Positions 53,855-61,582 of a stretch of DNA of 64,000 nucleotides are shown piece by piece. The stretch's first letter is position 1. Each line of letters opens with the position of its first letter. Below the pieces are notes generated by a model, which was not told the origin of the DNA, ran no database searches, and saw only the letters and a list, made by a program, of their open reading frames with translations. Where the stretch lies: the NCBI GenBank assembly GCA_052084925.1, contig JBQDEV010000002.1:186001-250000 (forward strand), given 5' to 3'. This DNA is from CmP2 sp052084925. Lineage in GTDB: Bacteria > Actinomycetota > Actinomycetes > Actinomycetales > Micrococcaceae. A program made the translations under genes and the position numbers.

Positions 53855-54862
53855 GTGGCTGATTCCATCTCTCCTGAAATTCATGATGTGTTGATCGTCG
53901 GCTCCGGACCGGCAGGGTATACAGCAGCAATCTATGCTGCGAGGGCGAATCTGAAACCGGTGGTTCTTGCTGGGTCAGTCACTGCTGGCGGTGAGCTCAT
54001 GAATACCACGGAGGTGGAGAACTTCCCGGGGTTCGCGCAGTCGGTTATGGGGCCGGAGCTCATGATGACGATGGAACAGCAGGCTCTCCGTTTTGGAGCC
54101 GATATCCGACGCGAGGACGTCACTGAACTTCTGCTGGATCAGCCAATCAAGCGGGCCACCCTGGGGACGGGGGAGCTGCTGCGGGCCCGCACTGTCGTGC
54201 TCGCCACGGGCTCTGCCTACCGTGAGTTGAACGTTCCCGGAGAGAAGGAATTCACCGGTCACGGTGTCAGCTGGTGTGCCACCTGTGATGGCTTCTTCTT
54301 CACAGGGCGCTCGGTTGCTGTCGTTGGCGGGGGAGACTCCGCGATGGAAGAGGCGCTGTTTCTCACGAAGTTCGCCGATCAAGTCGTTGTCCTACATCGA
54401 CGTGACCAGCTGCGGGCGTCGCGCATCATGGCAGATCGCGCCCTGGCGAACGAAAAAATCCGGTTCCTCTGGAACACTGAGGTGATCTCCATCAACGGAT
54501 CCGATGCGGTTGAGTCATTGCACCTCCGGGACACAGTCACGGGGGAAGAATCGCGCTTAGAGGTGGCTGGAGTGTTCGTCGCCATCGGCCACGATCCGCG
54601 CGTCGATCTGGTTGCCGATCAGCTCAAGCTGACACCGAACGGAACCGTTTGGGTGGATGGGCGTTCGTCTCGGACCTCGCTGCCCGGTGTCTTCGCCGCC
54701 GGCGACGTTCTGGACACCACCTATCGGCAAGCGATCACGGCTGCGGGCTCGGGATGTGCCGCCGCAATCGACGTTGAACACTGGCTTTCCGCACTCGGCG
54801 ACCCGCATGCTGGCGCGGCGAGCGACGATCTGTCTGTCGCAGTAATACAAAGCGCAGGCTGA
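53855..54862 (+). CDS. trxB: Thioredoxin-disulfide reductase
   Basis: A 335-residue FAD/NADPH enzyme. The FAD motif is GSGPAGYTAAIYAARA (16-31), the redox pair is Cys141-Cys144 in WCATCDGFFF, the NADPH motif is VVGGGDSAMEEALFL, and the second FAD motif is GVFAAGDVLDTTYRQA. All catalytic parts are intact. No thioredoxin gene adjoins it, unlike the usual housekeeping trxB-trxA pair, so it may be an accessory copy serving the redox region. GTG start with AAGGA 9 nt upstream. Confidence 0.9.
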   Translation: MADSISPEIHDVLIVGSGPAGYTAAIYAARANLKPVVLAGSVTAGGELMNTTEVENFPGFAQSVMGPELMMTMEQQALRFGADIRREDVTELLLDQPIKRATLGTGELLRARTVVLATGSAYRELNVPGEKEFTGHGVSWCATCDGFFFTGRSVAVVGGGDSAMEEALFLTKFADQVVVLHRRDQLRASRIMADRALANEKIRFLWNTEVISINGSDAVESLHLRDTVTGEESRLEVAGVFVAIGHDPRVDLVADQLKLTPNGTVWVDGRSSRTSLPGVFAAGDVLDTTYRQAITAAGSGCAAAIDVEHWLSALGDPHAGAASDDLSVAVIQSAG

Positions 54863-55237
54863 GCATGTGACCAGCGACGACGTCTAATCTTCGACACGGA
54901 TGGGGTAGAAATCCTCGTAGGTCTGACCGCCGTGAACGACGGGACTCTCCGATAGTGGTGCTCGACTCCGCGATTCTGGTGATTGTATGTTTCTCGGCAC
55001 CTGGGGCGGACTGTGTCATACGCTGACGCCGATGCACGAACAATTCGCAGTCGAGCATTAAGGTCGCATCGTGCTGGGGGATGGGAACCCGCAGTTCGTG
55101 GCTTGCTTCGCCGTGACAATCATCCAGCCGTACTCGGATTCACCGATGGACACTTGACGCGAAAGGTCAAAGGAAGCCAGCCTGGAACGCCCTGCAGGAG
55201 GCATGCGCCGGATTGGTGGGCTGAGTCGGCCCAAAAG
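54863..55237. other. 375-bp intergenic region with a possible decayed small gene
   Basis: No intact gene is supported between the converging trxB and iclR genes. On the minus strand, a frame from ATG 55019 (MTQSAPGAEKHTITRIAESS...) joined by a one-base shift near 54945 to the next frame (...PVVHGGQTYEDFYPIRVED, stop at 54884) would read as a plausible 45-residue protein. Without the shift neither half is convincing. Base composition is less G+C-rich than the flanks. Confidence 0.35.
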
Positions 55238-56020
55238 TCATGCGATGTTCTGGTCCTCCGAGGGCTCTGACCCCTGTTCGGCCTGCCTAAAGGTCAAAGA
55301 GATGCGGTGCGCAGTAGTCGTCAGTGCAGGCAGTAGCTGATGCGGGGTGCAGCGCTCGGTCGGCGCCGTCATCCCGACGGCAGCCACGGGCCTACCCTGG
55401 GACCCGATGATGGGCGCGGCGACGGCAGTCACGCCTTCGACAATCTGATCGAACGCGATGGCGACCCCGCGCTGTCGGACTTCGGCTAGAACCTGGCGAA
55501 GTGTCACTGGATCGGTCACTGTCGCGGGTGTGTAGGACTTCAGCGGCTGGCTCAGGTGAGCTTCCATCTGCTCTGGCGGGGACGAAGCGAGCAGGACGCG
55601 ACCCGTCGCGGTGGCGTGCATCGGCCAACGATCGCCGAAGCGGCTGGAAACCGGAGCGCCGCCTGGGACCATGAGTGACTCTAGATACAGCACATCGTGC
55701 TTCATAGCCACTGAGAGATGGATGTTTGTCCGAGTCGTTCGATGGAGCGCGTGCAGATGAGGGAAGGCGAGCTGCTTCAATCGAAGTCGGTGACCTGCCA
55801 GCGAACCCAGTTCCAGGAGCTTGAGCCCGATCACATACTTCTTGCAAGGAAGCCGAATCAATGCGCCCCAATCCACGAGTTCATTGACCAGACGGTGTGC
55901 GGTCGGAAGAGTGAGTCCGGCGCGGGAGGCGATAGAACTCAGGCTCAAGCTGTCATGGCGGCCATCGAAAGTGTCGAGTACGGCCAGCACGCGGCCTGCG
56001 GCGGTGAATTTTGAAGACAT
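55238..56020 (-). CDS. IclR-family transcriptional regulator (inner copy)
   Basis: A 260-residue regulator. The N-terminal winged helix reads LSLSSIASRAGLTLPTAHRLVNELVDWGAL (about 23-52), and the C-terminal effector domain carries MHATATGRVLLA and GVAIAFDQIVEGVTAVAAPI. It is clearly paralogous to the 63160 product across its length. It lies downstream of mftF in the same direction but has its own promoter and palindrome. ATG 56020 follows GAGGAGGGA; the frame is open 78 bp further upstream. Confidence 0.92.
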   Translation of the reverse strand: MSSKFTAAGRVLAVLDTFDGRHDSLSLSSIASRAGLTLPTAHRLVNELVDWGALIRLPCKKYVIGLKLLELGSLAGHRLRLKQLAFPHLHALHRTTRTNIHLSVAMKHDVLYLESLMVPGGAPVSSRFGDRWPMHATATGRVLLASSPPEQMEAHLSQPLKSYTPATVTDPVTLRQVLAEVRQRGVAIAFDQIVEGVTAVAAPIIGSQGRPVAAVGMTAPTERCTPHQLLPALTTTAHRISLTFRQAEQGSEPSEDQNIA

Positions 56021-56124
56021 CACGGTTGTCCCTCCTCTGGCGAAAACAGGCTGCTGGGACAGTGAGCGCACCGGATGCGGCGGTGCGTAACAGCTCACCT
56101 GTAATTCTTGGATTCAACACTAAT

Positions 56125-56142
56125 ATGTGAGATAACTCACAT
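56125..56142. promoter_or_regulatory. Near-perfect 18-bp palindrome at the iclR promoter
   Basis: ATGTGAG-ATAA-CTCACAT has exact 7-bp arms. On the minus strand it lies directly downstream of a promoter with -10 TAGAAT (56147-56142) and -35 like TAGACG 17 nt before it, covering the transcription start about 105 bp before the iclR start. This placement suggests autorepression. Related sites lie at 43448-43465 and 43241-43256. Confidence 0.65.
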
Positions 56143-56192
56143 TCTAGCTAATGGTGTTCGGCTCGTCTAAGGACCATCGACGTTCTCCTGAT

Positions 56193-57758
56193 TCATCGTG
56201 TCGAGTCGGTGGCGACAGGGACCTTGATCCGCGCAAGGTGGCCCCGCACATCGGGGACCAACGGAGATAAAGTGCGTTGCGTCCAGCAACCGCGGAGCAC
56301 CCCGAGAGAGAACGACGTGTTCTCCACCGTTCGCAGAGGAACAAGTGTGATGGCGCGACGCAGATGTGTCAGGACGCGTCCGAAAGACGCGGACTGCGTT
56401 CCGGCATCGGTGGAATGTCGGGGTCGCAGAGACGGTGCCGTCTCCGTCGCCGACGAATGAAGTGTCGAAGTGTAAAACGCGTCGCAGAGCAGGCTGCGTG
56501 TCAGTAGCCGACGCGCGGGTGTCGACGCCAGGGCTACAGGTAACACCACAGGCAGCCAATAGCGGGTGATTAGTGAGGAGGTTTGCCGCAGATTCGCAGA
56601 GACCCCGGTCCATGCCAGTCGAGAGGCGGGGCCAGCAACGCTGCGTGGTTGACCCAACCGACGACGAACGCGAGTTTCGGAAATCAGCCACGCAGCGGTC
56701 ATCGTGGCGGCGAATATCGGCCAGGGCGCCATCATCGAGGCCGCGACCACCGCTCCGGTGAGGGTATACCGTGCCGGGGCGATGCGTGCTCCGTGCCGCA
56801 GAGCCAGAGGTGCCGAGCTTAAGCCGTACCCATGATGCTGTTGGGACCAGCTGGCGAGCGTCTTGCGAGCGTCGTGCTGGGCGCGCACCTGAGGTATAAA
56901 GCGGATGGTCCAGCCCTGTCCGGCCAGACGCCATACCAGATCGACATCCTCGCCGACCCTGAGGCCGAGGTCGAATCCCGGTCGCACGGCCGCCGTGCGA
57001 CATACCCAGCAGGCGGATGGCACATAGGTGAGCCGACGATTAGGACCGACCAGGCCAGGCAGAGCGCCGAGGTCCAGGGACCCGTGCTGTTCTTCATATC
57101 GGGAGATGAAATGTCCGTTGTGCTCTTTGCTTCCGACCATACGGGGAGCGACAATGGCCAGCAGAGGGTCGGAGAATTCTTGCAGCAGCCGATCGAGCTG
57201 GTGCAGGCTCACGGTAATGTCGGAGTCGAGAAATGCTGTGTATTCGGTGCTGACCTGGGCAAGCCCCGCGTTGCGGGCGCCGCCAGGACCGAGATTGGTC
57301 GGTAAATCGATCTGCTCGACGCGATGACGACGCGTGACTTCGAACAACTCTGTCGGATCGGGCGTCGCATCGTTGACCACAAGAACCCGAGGTCGTTCTG
57401 ACTCCGTTCCGCTGCTCGAGATCATGCCGAGGAGGCGGTCGAGTTGACTGGAACGACCATGGACCGGAATCACTACTGTGAGTTGATCCAGCGTGGGTCC
57501 GATCCGCTCGATACCGTTGGATCCGTGGGCAGGAAAAGCCAGGTCGAGATCCATGAGCCGACGCGCTTGGGCGGAATCGACCGTGTCACCGACGGTGATC
57601 AGTTGGGTCCCGTCCATGTGGAAGGCGGGTAATCTGACGTGGGCCAGTACAGGACGCACGGTGGACTCCCACAGCATGCCAGGATGCTGGCGCGCGGCCA
57701 GCCGAAGCGGGTAGCCATTCGGCAATAGGGCACCGGCGGCAGGCGCGGGGGCGCTCAT
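56193..57758 (-). CDS. mftF: Mycofactocin glycosyltransferase MftF
   Basis: Adds glucose units to the mycofactocin core. The 521-residue protein has a GT2 domain at about 90-310: LTVVIPVHGRSSQLDRLL, VVNDATPDP, LGPGGARNAGLAQV, the metal motif FLDSDITV (DSD), and GEDVDLVWRLAGQGW. Hydrophobic segments follow at 330-420. It is about 50 residues longer than typical MftF because of a C-terminal extension that looks unconserved. It overlaps mftE by 4 bp. Confidence 0.93.
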   Translation of the reverse strand: MSAPAPAAGALLPNGYPLRLAARQHPGMLWESTVRPVLAHVRLPAFHMDGTQLITVGDTVDSAQARRLMDLDLAFPAHGSNGIERIGPTLDQLTVVIPVHGRSSQLDRLLGMISSSGTESERPRVLVVNDATPDPTELFEVTRRHRVEQIDLPTNLGPGGARNAGLAQVSTEYTAFLDSDITVSLHQLDRLLQEFSDPLLAIVAPRMVGSKEHNGHFISRYEEQHGSLDLGALPGLVGPNRRLTYVPSACWVCRTAAVRPGFDLGLRVGEDVDLVWRLAGQGWTIRFIPQVRAQHDARKTLASWSQQHHGYGLSSAPLALRHGARIAPARYTLTGAVVAASMMAPWPIFAATMTAAWLISETRVRRRLGQPRSVAGPASRLAWTGVSANLRQTSSLITRYWLPVVLPVALASTPARRLLTRSLLCDAFYTSTLHSSATETAPSLRPRHSTDAGTQSASFGRVLTHLRRAITLVPLRTVENTSFSLGVLRGCWTQRTLSPLVPDVRGHLARIKVPVATDSTR

Positions 57759-58495
57759 CTCAATAATCCTTCGGCGTCGGGTTTTCCCTTGAGTAATAGT
57801 GCGTCGATAGTGTCGCAGAGCGAGGAGAAGTATGACCTACCCTGCTCGGCGCTGGCCCCAGTGGGGTCACCGAGGACGCCGTTAGTCGACACCGCGCTGA
57901 CACCGCGGCGCATCAGCTCGGGCATGATCTCGGACAGGGGAGCCGTGCACCCTGCAGCAGCCAGGGGCATCTGCACCAGCTCGGGGGCCAGATGGAGCAT
58001 CAGCGACGTCTCGGTATGACCGGCGTGCGCGTCGGATCCGGGAAGACCAACGCCGGTCCACGCCACATCACGTCCTTCGAAGAGCAACAGACGACAGGCG
58101 GCGCGCATCGCGGCCGCATTTCCGCCATGGCCTGAGACGAAACGGATCGACGAGCACCATCGGGTGGCTGAGCGGGACAACTCGACCAGATAGTCGACGA
58201 GCGCCTGCTGTCCGATGGACACGGTGCCCGGAAACTGCTCGTGCTCCCCGCTGCATCCGAACGGAACCAACGGTGCCACGACTCGTAGGGGCGTTGAAAC
58301 CGAGGAGGTTCGACGATGGCTGCTCAGGGCCGTACAGACCGCGTGGGCCACCAGCCCGTCTGTCGCTAGCGGAAGGTGAGGGCCGTGCTGTTCCACGGAC
58401 CCCACGGGCACTAGCAGCGTCGTTGCAGCCTGCACCTCTGCGGAGCGATGGTCCCCGAGATACTGACTGTGCTGGACGAGCGGAGCGTCGATCAT
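57755..58495 (-). CDS. mftE: Mycofactocin peptidase MftE (creatininase family)
   Basis: Cleaves modified MftA to release the C-terminal Val-Tyr-derived AHDP. The 246-residue creatininase fold shows the metal ligands in GSVEQHGPHLPLATD, the HGGN block in FVSGHGGNAAAMRAA, and the Glu in HAGHTETSLML. It starts 10 bp after mftD and overlaps mftF by 4 bp, so the genes are coupled. Confidence 0.94.
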   Translation of the reverse strand: MIDAPLVQHSQYLGDHRSAEVQAATTLLVPVGSVEQHGPHLPLATDGLVAHAVCTALSSHRRTSSVSTPLRVVAPLVPFGCSGEHEQFPGTVSIGQQALVDYLVELSRSATRWCSSIRFVSGHGGNAAAMRAACRLLLFEGRDVAWTGVGLPGSDAHAGHTETSLMLHLAPELVQMPLAAAGCTAPLSEIMPELMRRGVSAVSTNGVLGDPTGASAEQGRSYFSSLCDTIDALLLKGKPDAEGLLR

Positions 58496-58505
58496 GACTG
58501 TCCGT

Positions 58506-59705
58506 TCACAGTCTGAGATGGAAGTGCTCGGGGACCACTAGATGGTTCGGGGTGAGTTCATGGACGGAGTTGAGTCCCATCCCGGTCAACGCCGATACTA
58601 AGCCCCCGCGCAGCAGGTCCAGCACGTTCTCCACACCGGCGGCCCCGTTTGCAGCGAGTCCCCATAGCGAGGCGCGCCCGATCATTACGGCTCGTGCTCC
58701 TAACGCCAGCGCTTTGGCAACGTCGGATCCTCGGCGGACGCCGCCGTCGAGCAGCACTTCGACGTCGTCCCCGACGGTCTCGGCGATACGAGCAAGGAGC
58801 CTGATCGTTGCCGGTGCCCCATCGAGGTTGTTGCCGCCATGGTTAGACACGGAGATCGCGGTTGCGCCGGCGTCGACGGCGCGCCGGGCCTCATCGATAC
58901 CGGTCACACCCTTGACCATGACGGGTCCGTTCCAACGATCAATGACCCACGAGATGTCCTTCCATGTCGGAGGCGGGGTTTGCATCCACTCGCCGTATGC
59001 ACCAAAGAAGGTGGGCCCCTGCTCACCCTGTGGCACGAGGTTGGGAACAGTGAGGTCAGGGATACCGCCGTTGCGCAGGAACGACAACAGCCACGCAGGT
59101 CGCGCCGCTACGGAGGGCGCCAATTTGACGGCGGCTTCGATGTTGACCTTCTCAGGTATTTCGGGGCTGCCCCAGTCGCGTCCGATGGAGAAGGACCAGT
59201 CAGTGGTGAGGATAAGGCCGCGGGCCCCGGCAATCCGAGCGCGTTCCAAGCGCGCCAGCATGTCGTCCCGGGTTCCGGTCCAGTACATCTGGAAAAAGGT
59301 GTCCGGGTTGGCCGCGACGACCTCCTCGACGGGTTTGCTGGCGAACGAGCTCAACCCCATGGCCACCCCGCGGTTGCGGGCGGCTTGAGCCACGGCCACT
59401 TCGCCGTCGGGATGAACGGCCTGGACTCCGGTTGGGGAGATCATGACTGGCATCGACAGATCCACGCCCATCACCGTCGTGGCCAGGTCCTGGTCACGGG
59501 TCTGGCCCACAGTGCGCGGGCGCAGGCCGATTTCGGAGAAGGCGGCCACGTTGTTCCGGATGGTGACTCCGGCTTCCGACCCAGCCCTCAAGGCTGAGTA
59601 CACCGGCGCTGGGAGTCGCTTTTTCGCTCGTCGCTGTGCTTCCGCCACGGTTTCGAACCAGGGGTTCGGTGCCCACGGGTTTCTGATGAGTCGGACCATC
59701 TTCAT
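58506..59705 (-). CDS. mftD: Mycofactocin dehydrogenase MftD (FMN-dependent, lactate dehydrogenase-like)
   Basis: Oxidatively deaminates AHDP to the redox-active pre-mycofactocin. It has the FMN alpha-hydroxy-acid oxidase fold: WFETVAEAQRRAKKRLPAPVYS near the start, MVMISPTGVQ-like (PVMISPTGVQAVHPDGE), GLSSFASKPVEEV, ISVSNHGGNNLDGAPATIRLL with the catalytic His, and VLLDGGVRRGSDVAKALALGARAVMIGR. The open frame extends to 59729; ATG 59705 or 59699, preceded by GAGAGG, gives the usual N-terminus. Confidence 0.93.
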   Translation of the reverse strand: MKMVRLIRNPWAPNPWFETVAEAQRRAKKRLPAPVYSALRAGSEAGVTIRNNVAAFSEIGLRPRTVGQTRDQDLATTVMGVDLSMPVMISPTGVQAVHPDGEVAVAQAARNRGVAMGLSSFASKPVEEVVAANPDTFFQMYWTGTRDDMLARLERARIAGARGLILTTDWSFSIGRDWGSPEIPEKVNIEAAVKLAPSVAARPAWLLSFLRNGGIPDLTVPNLVPQGEQGPTFFGAYGEWMQTPPPTWKDISWVIDRWNGPVMVKGVTGIDEARRAVDAGATAISVSNHGGNNLDGAPATIRLLARIAETVGDDVEVLLDGGVRRGSDVAKALALGARAVMIGRASLWGLAANGAAGVENVLDLLRGGLVSALTGMGLNSVHELTPNHLVVPEHFHLRL

Positions 59706-59725
59706 TGACCTCTCTCTTATGGTCA

Positions 59726-60949
59726 TCACGATTGAGGAACAAACCCTGCAAGCGGGCTCTCAGCGCAGGGCGAGGTCGGCGGTTGGTCCGGACGGCGGCG
59801 CATCAGTTGAACCAACACCGGTTCGTTGCGAGTGGCGAAGGGGCGCGAATGATCCTGACTGGCCTCGGGGATGGTCCGTTCCGCTTTCAGCGCCTCGTCG
59901 CTGTTGCCCAACACGCACTCCGGGTCAGGGCCGTCCATCGGCAAACCGGTGAAGAACTTGGCCGCCATGCACCCGCCACGGCAAGCGTCGAAGAACTGGC
60001 AGCTTGAGCAGGCGCCGCCCGACTGTGGATTGCGGAGCTCGGTGAAGAGCTGTGAGTCACGCCAGACGCCTGCGAACCCTCCCCCGTCGAGGACATTCCC
60101 GGCGAGGAACTGATCGTGAATGGCGAAGGGGCAGGCATAGACATCGCCGATGGGGTCGATCAGGCACACCACGCGTCCGGCTCCGCACAGGTTGAGACCA
60201 GGCAGCGCTCCGCCCAGTGGGGCGAGATGGAAGAACGAGTCGCCAGTGAGCACATTCTCGCCGTGGGCGACCAGCCAGTCGTAGAGCTGCTGCTGCTGGT
60301 CGCCGATCAGGCGCAGCTCGTCCCAGACGTCGGCGCCGCGGCCGGCGGGGCGCAGCCTGGTCAGGCGTAGCGTCGCATCGTAGTGGTCGGCGATGGCCTT
60401 GAACTCGTCGAGCTGACCGACGTTCTGTCGGGTGACGACGACGGAGATTTTCGCATCGCGGAACCCGGCCCGCTGCAGGTGCCCCAGTGCGCGTATCGCC
60501 GTGTCGTAGGATCCGGGGCCGCGGATGTAGTCGTTGACCTCGGCGGTGGCGCCATCCAAGGAGATCTGCACGTCGACGTAGTCGGTGGCGGCCAGGCGGC
60601 GCGCATTCTCCTCGGTGATCTTTACTCCGTTGGTGGAGAACTTCACGCCGACCTGATGGCTCACGGCGTAGTCGATCAGGTGCCAGAAGTCGGGGCGTAC
60701 TGTGGGCTCCCCGCCGCCGATGTTCACATAGAACACCCCCATTTGCTGCAGCTCGTCGATCACAGCCTCGCATTGCTCGGTGCTTAGTTCGCGAGGATCC
60801 CGCCGTCCGGAGGCGGAGAGGCAGTGGGCGCAGGAGAGGTTACAGGCGTAGGTGAGCTCCCACGTGAGGCAGATCGGGGCTTCCAAACCGTGTTCGAAGT
60901 GGTCGACCAGCCGGGAGCCGGGCACGGTGGCGGTGGCGAGTGCAGTCAT
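59726..60949 (-). CDS. mftC: Mycofactocin radical SAM maturase MftC
   Basis: Decarboxylates and crosslinks the C-terminal Val-Tyr of MftA. The 407-residue enzyme has the radical SAM cluster motif CNLSCAHC (Cys36, 40, 43), GGGEPTVRPDFWHL, and a SPASM region with cysteines in CGAGRVVCLIDPIGDVYACPF and GGACSSCQFFDACRGGCMAA for auxiliary clusters. It overlaps mftB by 4 bp. The sequence after residue 360 is a non-conserved tail. Confidence 0.95.
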   Translation of the reverse strand: MTALATATVPGSRLVDHFEHGLEAPICLTWELTYACNLSCAHCLSASGRRDPRELSTEQCEAVIDELQQMGVFYVNIGGGEPTVRPDFWHLIDYAVSHQVGVKFSTNGVKITEENARRLAATDYVDVQISLDGATAEVNDYIRGPGSYDTAIRALGHLQRAGFRDAKISVVVTRQNVGQLDEFKAIADHYDATLRLTRLRPAGRGADVWDELRLIGDQQQQLYDWLVAHGENVLTGDSFFHLAPLGGALPGLNLCGAGRVVCLIDPIGDVYACPFAIHDQFLAGNVLDGGGFAGVWRDSQLFTELRNPQSGGACSSCQFFDACRGGCMAAKFFTGLPMDGPDPECVLGNSDEALKAERTIPEASQDHSRPFATRNEPVLVQLMRRRPDQPPTSPCAESPLAGFVPQS

Positions 60950-61299
60950 TGTGGATCCTCTGGGTGGGGGTGGTGCCGGACCATACCGTTAGACAGGAGA
61001 TGGCGGATGACGGCCAGCAGGGCGGGGTGCTCTTCGAGGGCACTTCCACTTTCGTCGAGGCACTGTTCAACACTGGTGCTACCGTCCATGCACCCGATGA
61101 TCTCGGCCAGGCGGGGGGTCTTCAGGAATAGCAACTGCCGGGTGCGGAAGTCGTACAGGAGCGCGCCGAAGCGCTCGGGGCGGACTGAGACGGACGGTGC
61201 CCGCTGTAGTCGAGCTCCGAGCAGGGGGTCTCGACTCTGGCTTTGGTCCTTGCAGAGTTCCGACCCTGCGTGGGAGGGGAGACGGTCGGTGGCGCTCAT
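60946..61299 (-). CDS. mftB: Mycofactocin precursor-recognition protein MftB
   Basis: A 117-residue PqqD-like chaperone that delivers MftA to MftC. The recognition fold is visible as VSVRPERFGALLYDFRTRQLLFLKTPRLAEIIGC..., ending with a helix (LLAVIRHLLSNGMVRH). Its ATG at 61299 shares a base with the mftA stop (TGATG), which fixes the start and couples synthesis of chaperone and substrate. Confidence 0.93.
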   Translation of the reverse strand: MSATDRLPSHAGSELCKDQSQSRDPLLGARLQRAPSVSVRPERFGALLYDFRTRQLLFLKTPRLAEIIGCMDGSTSVEQCLDESGSALEEHPALLAVIRHLLSNGMVRHHPHPEDPQ

Positions 61300-61424
61300 C
61301 AGTAGACGCCGCACATCCCGTCGATGGAGACCTCTTCGATGAGCTCGGCGACGTCGGTGGGCTCGACGGGGGGAACATCGGCCGTGTCCTTCTGTCGGGT
61401 GGAAGGTGAAGGGTTCGATGACAT
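61299..61424 (-). CDS. mftA: Mycofactocin precursor peptide MftA
   Basis: A 41-residue precursor too short for many gene finders. The Asp/Glu/Pro-rich leader (DVPPVEPTDVAELIEEVS) is followed by the conserved C-terminal core IDGMCGVY, whose final Val-Tyr is the substrate of MftC. AAAGGA lies 6 nt before the ATG. The stop overlaps the mftB start. The 158 bp upstream, after mftG, contain TAGCAT as a possible -10, so mftA may have its own promoter. Confidence 0.97.
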   Translation of the reverse strand: MSSNPSPSTRQKDTADVPPVEPTDVAELIEEVSIDGMCGVY

Positions 61425-61582
61425 GCGCGTTCCTTTCGCTGGATGCGTGCGGTCTTGGATACTTGCAGCCAGGGGCCGACCGGTGTCTTCGATGCTACAA
61501 AGGGAGTTTTGTGTGATGGGGGTAACATCCGTGTGGCGGAAGCCCAGTTCCGTTCAGGTGTTTCTCGGCCCTCCGAAGGAGG

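Noticed and set aside
53785..53895. Small plus-strand frame MAIRPCCRARRA... overlapping the trxB start
   Set aside because: Arg-rich composition of a shadow frame, no ribosome site, and it overlaps the well-supported trxB start.
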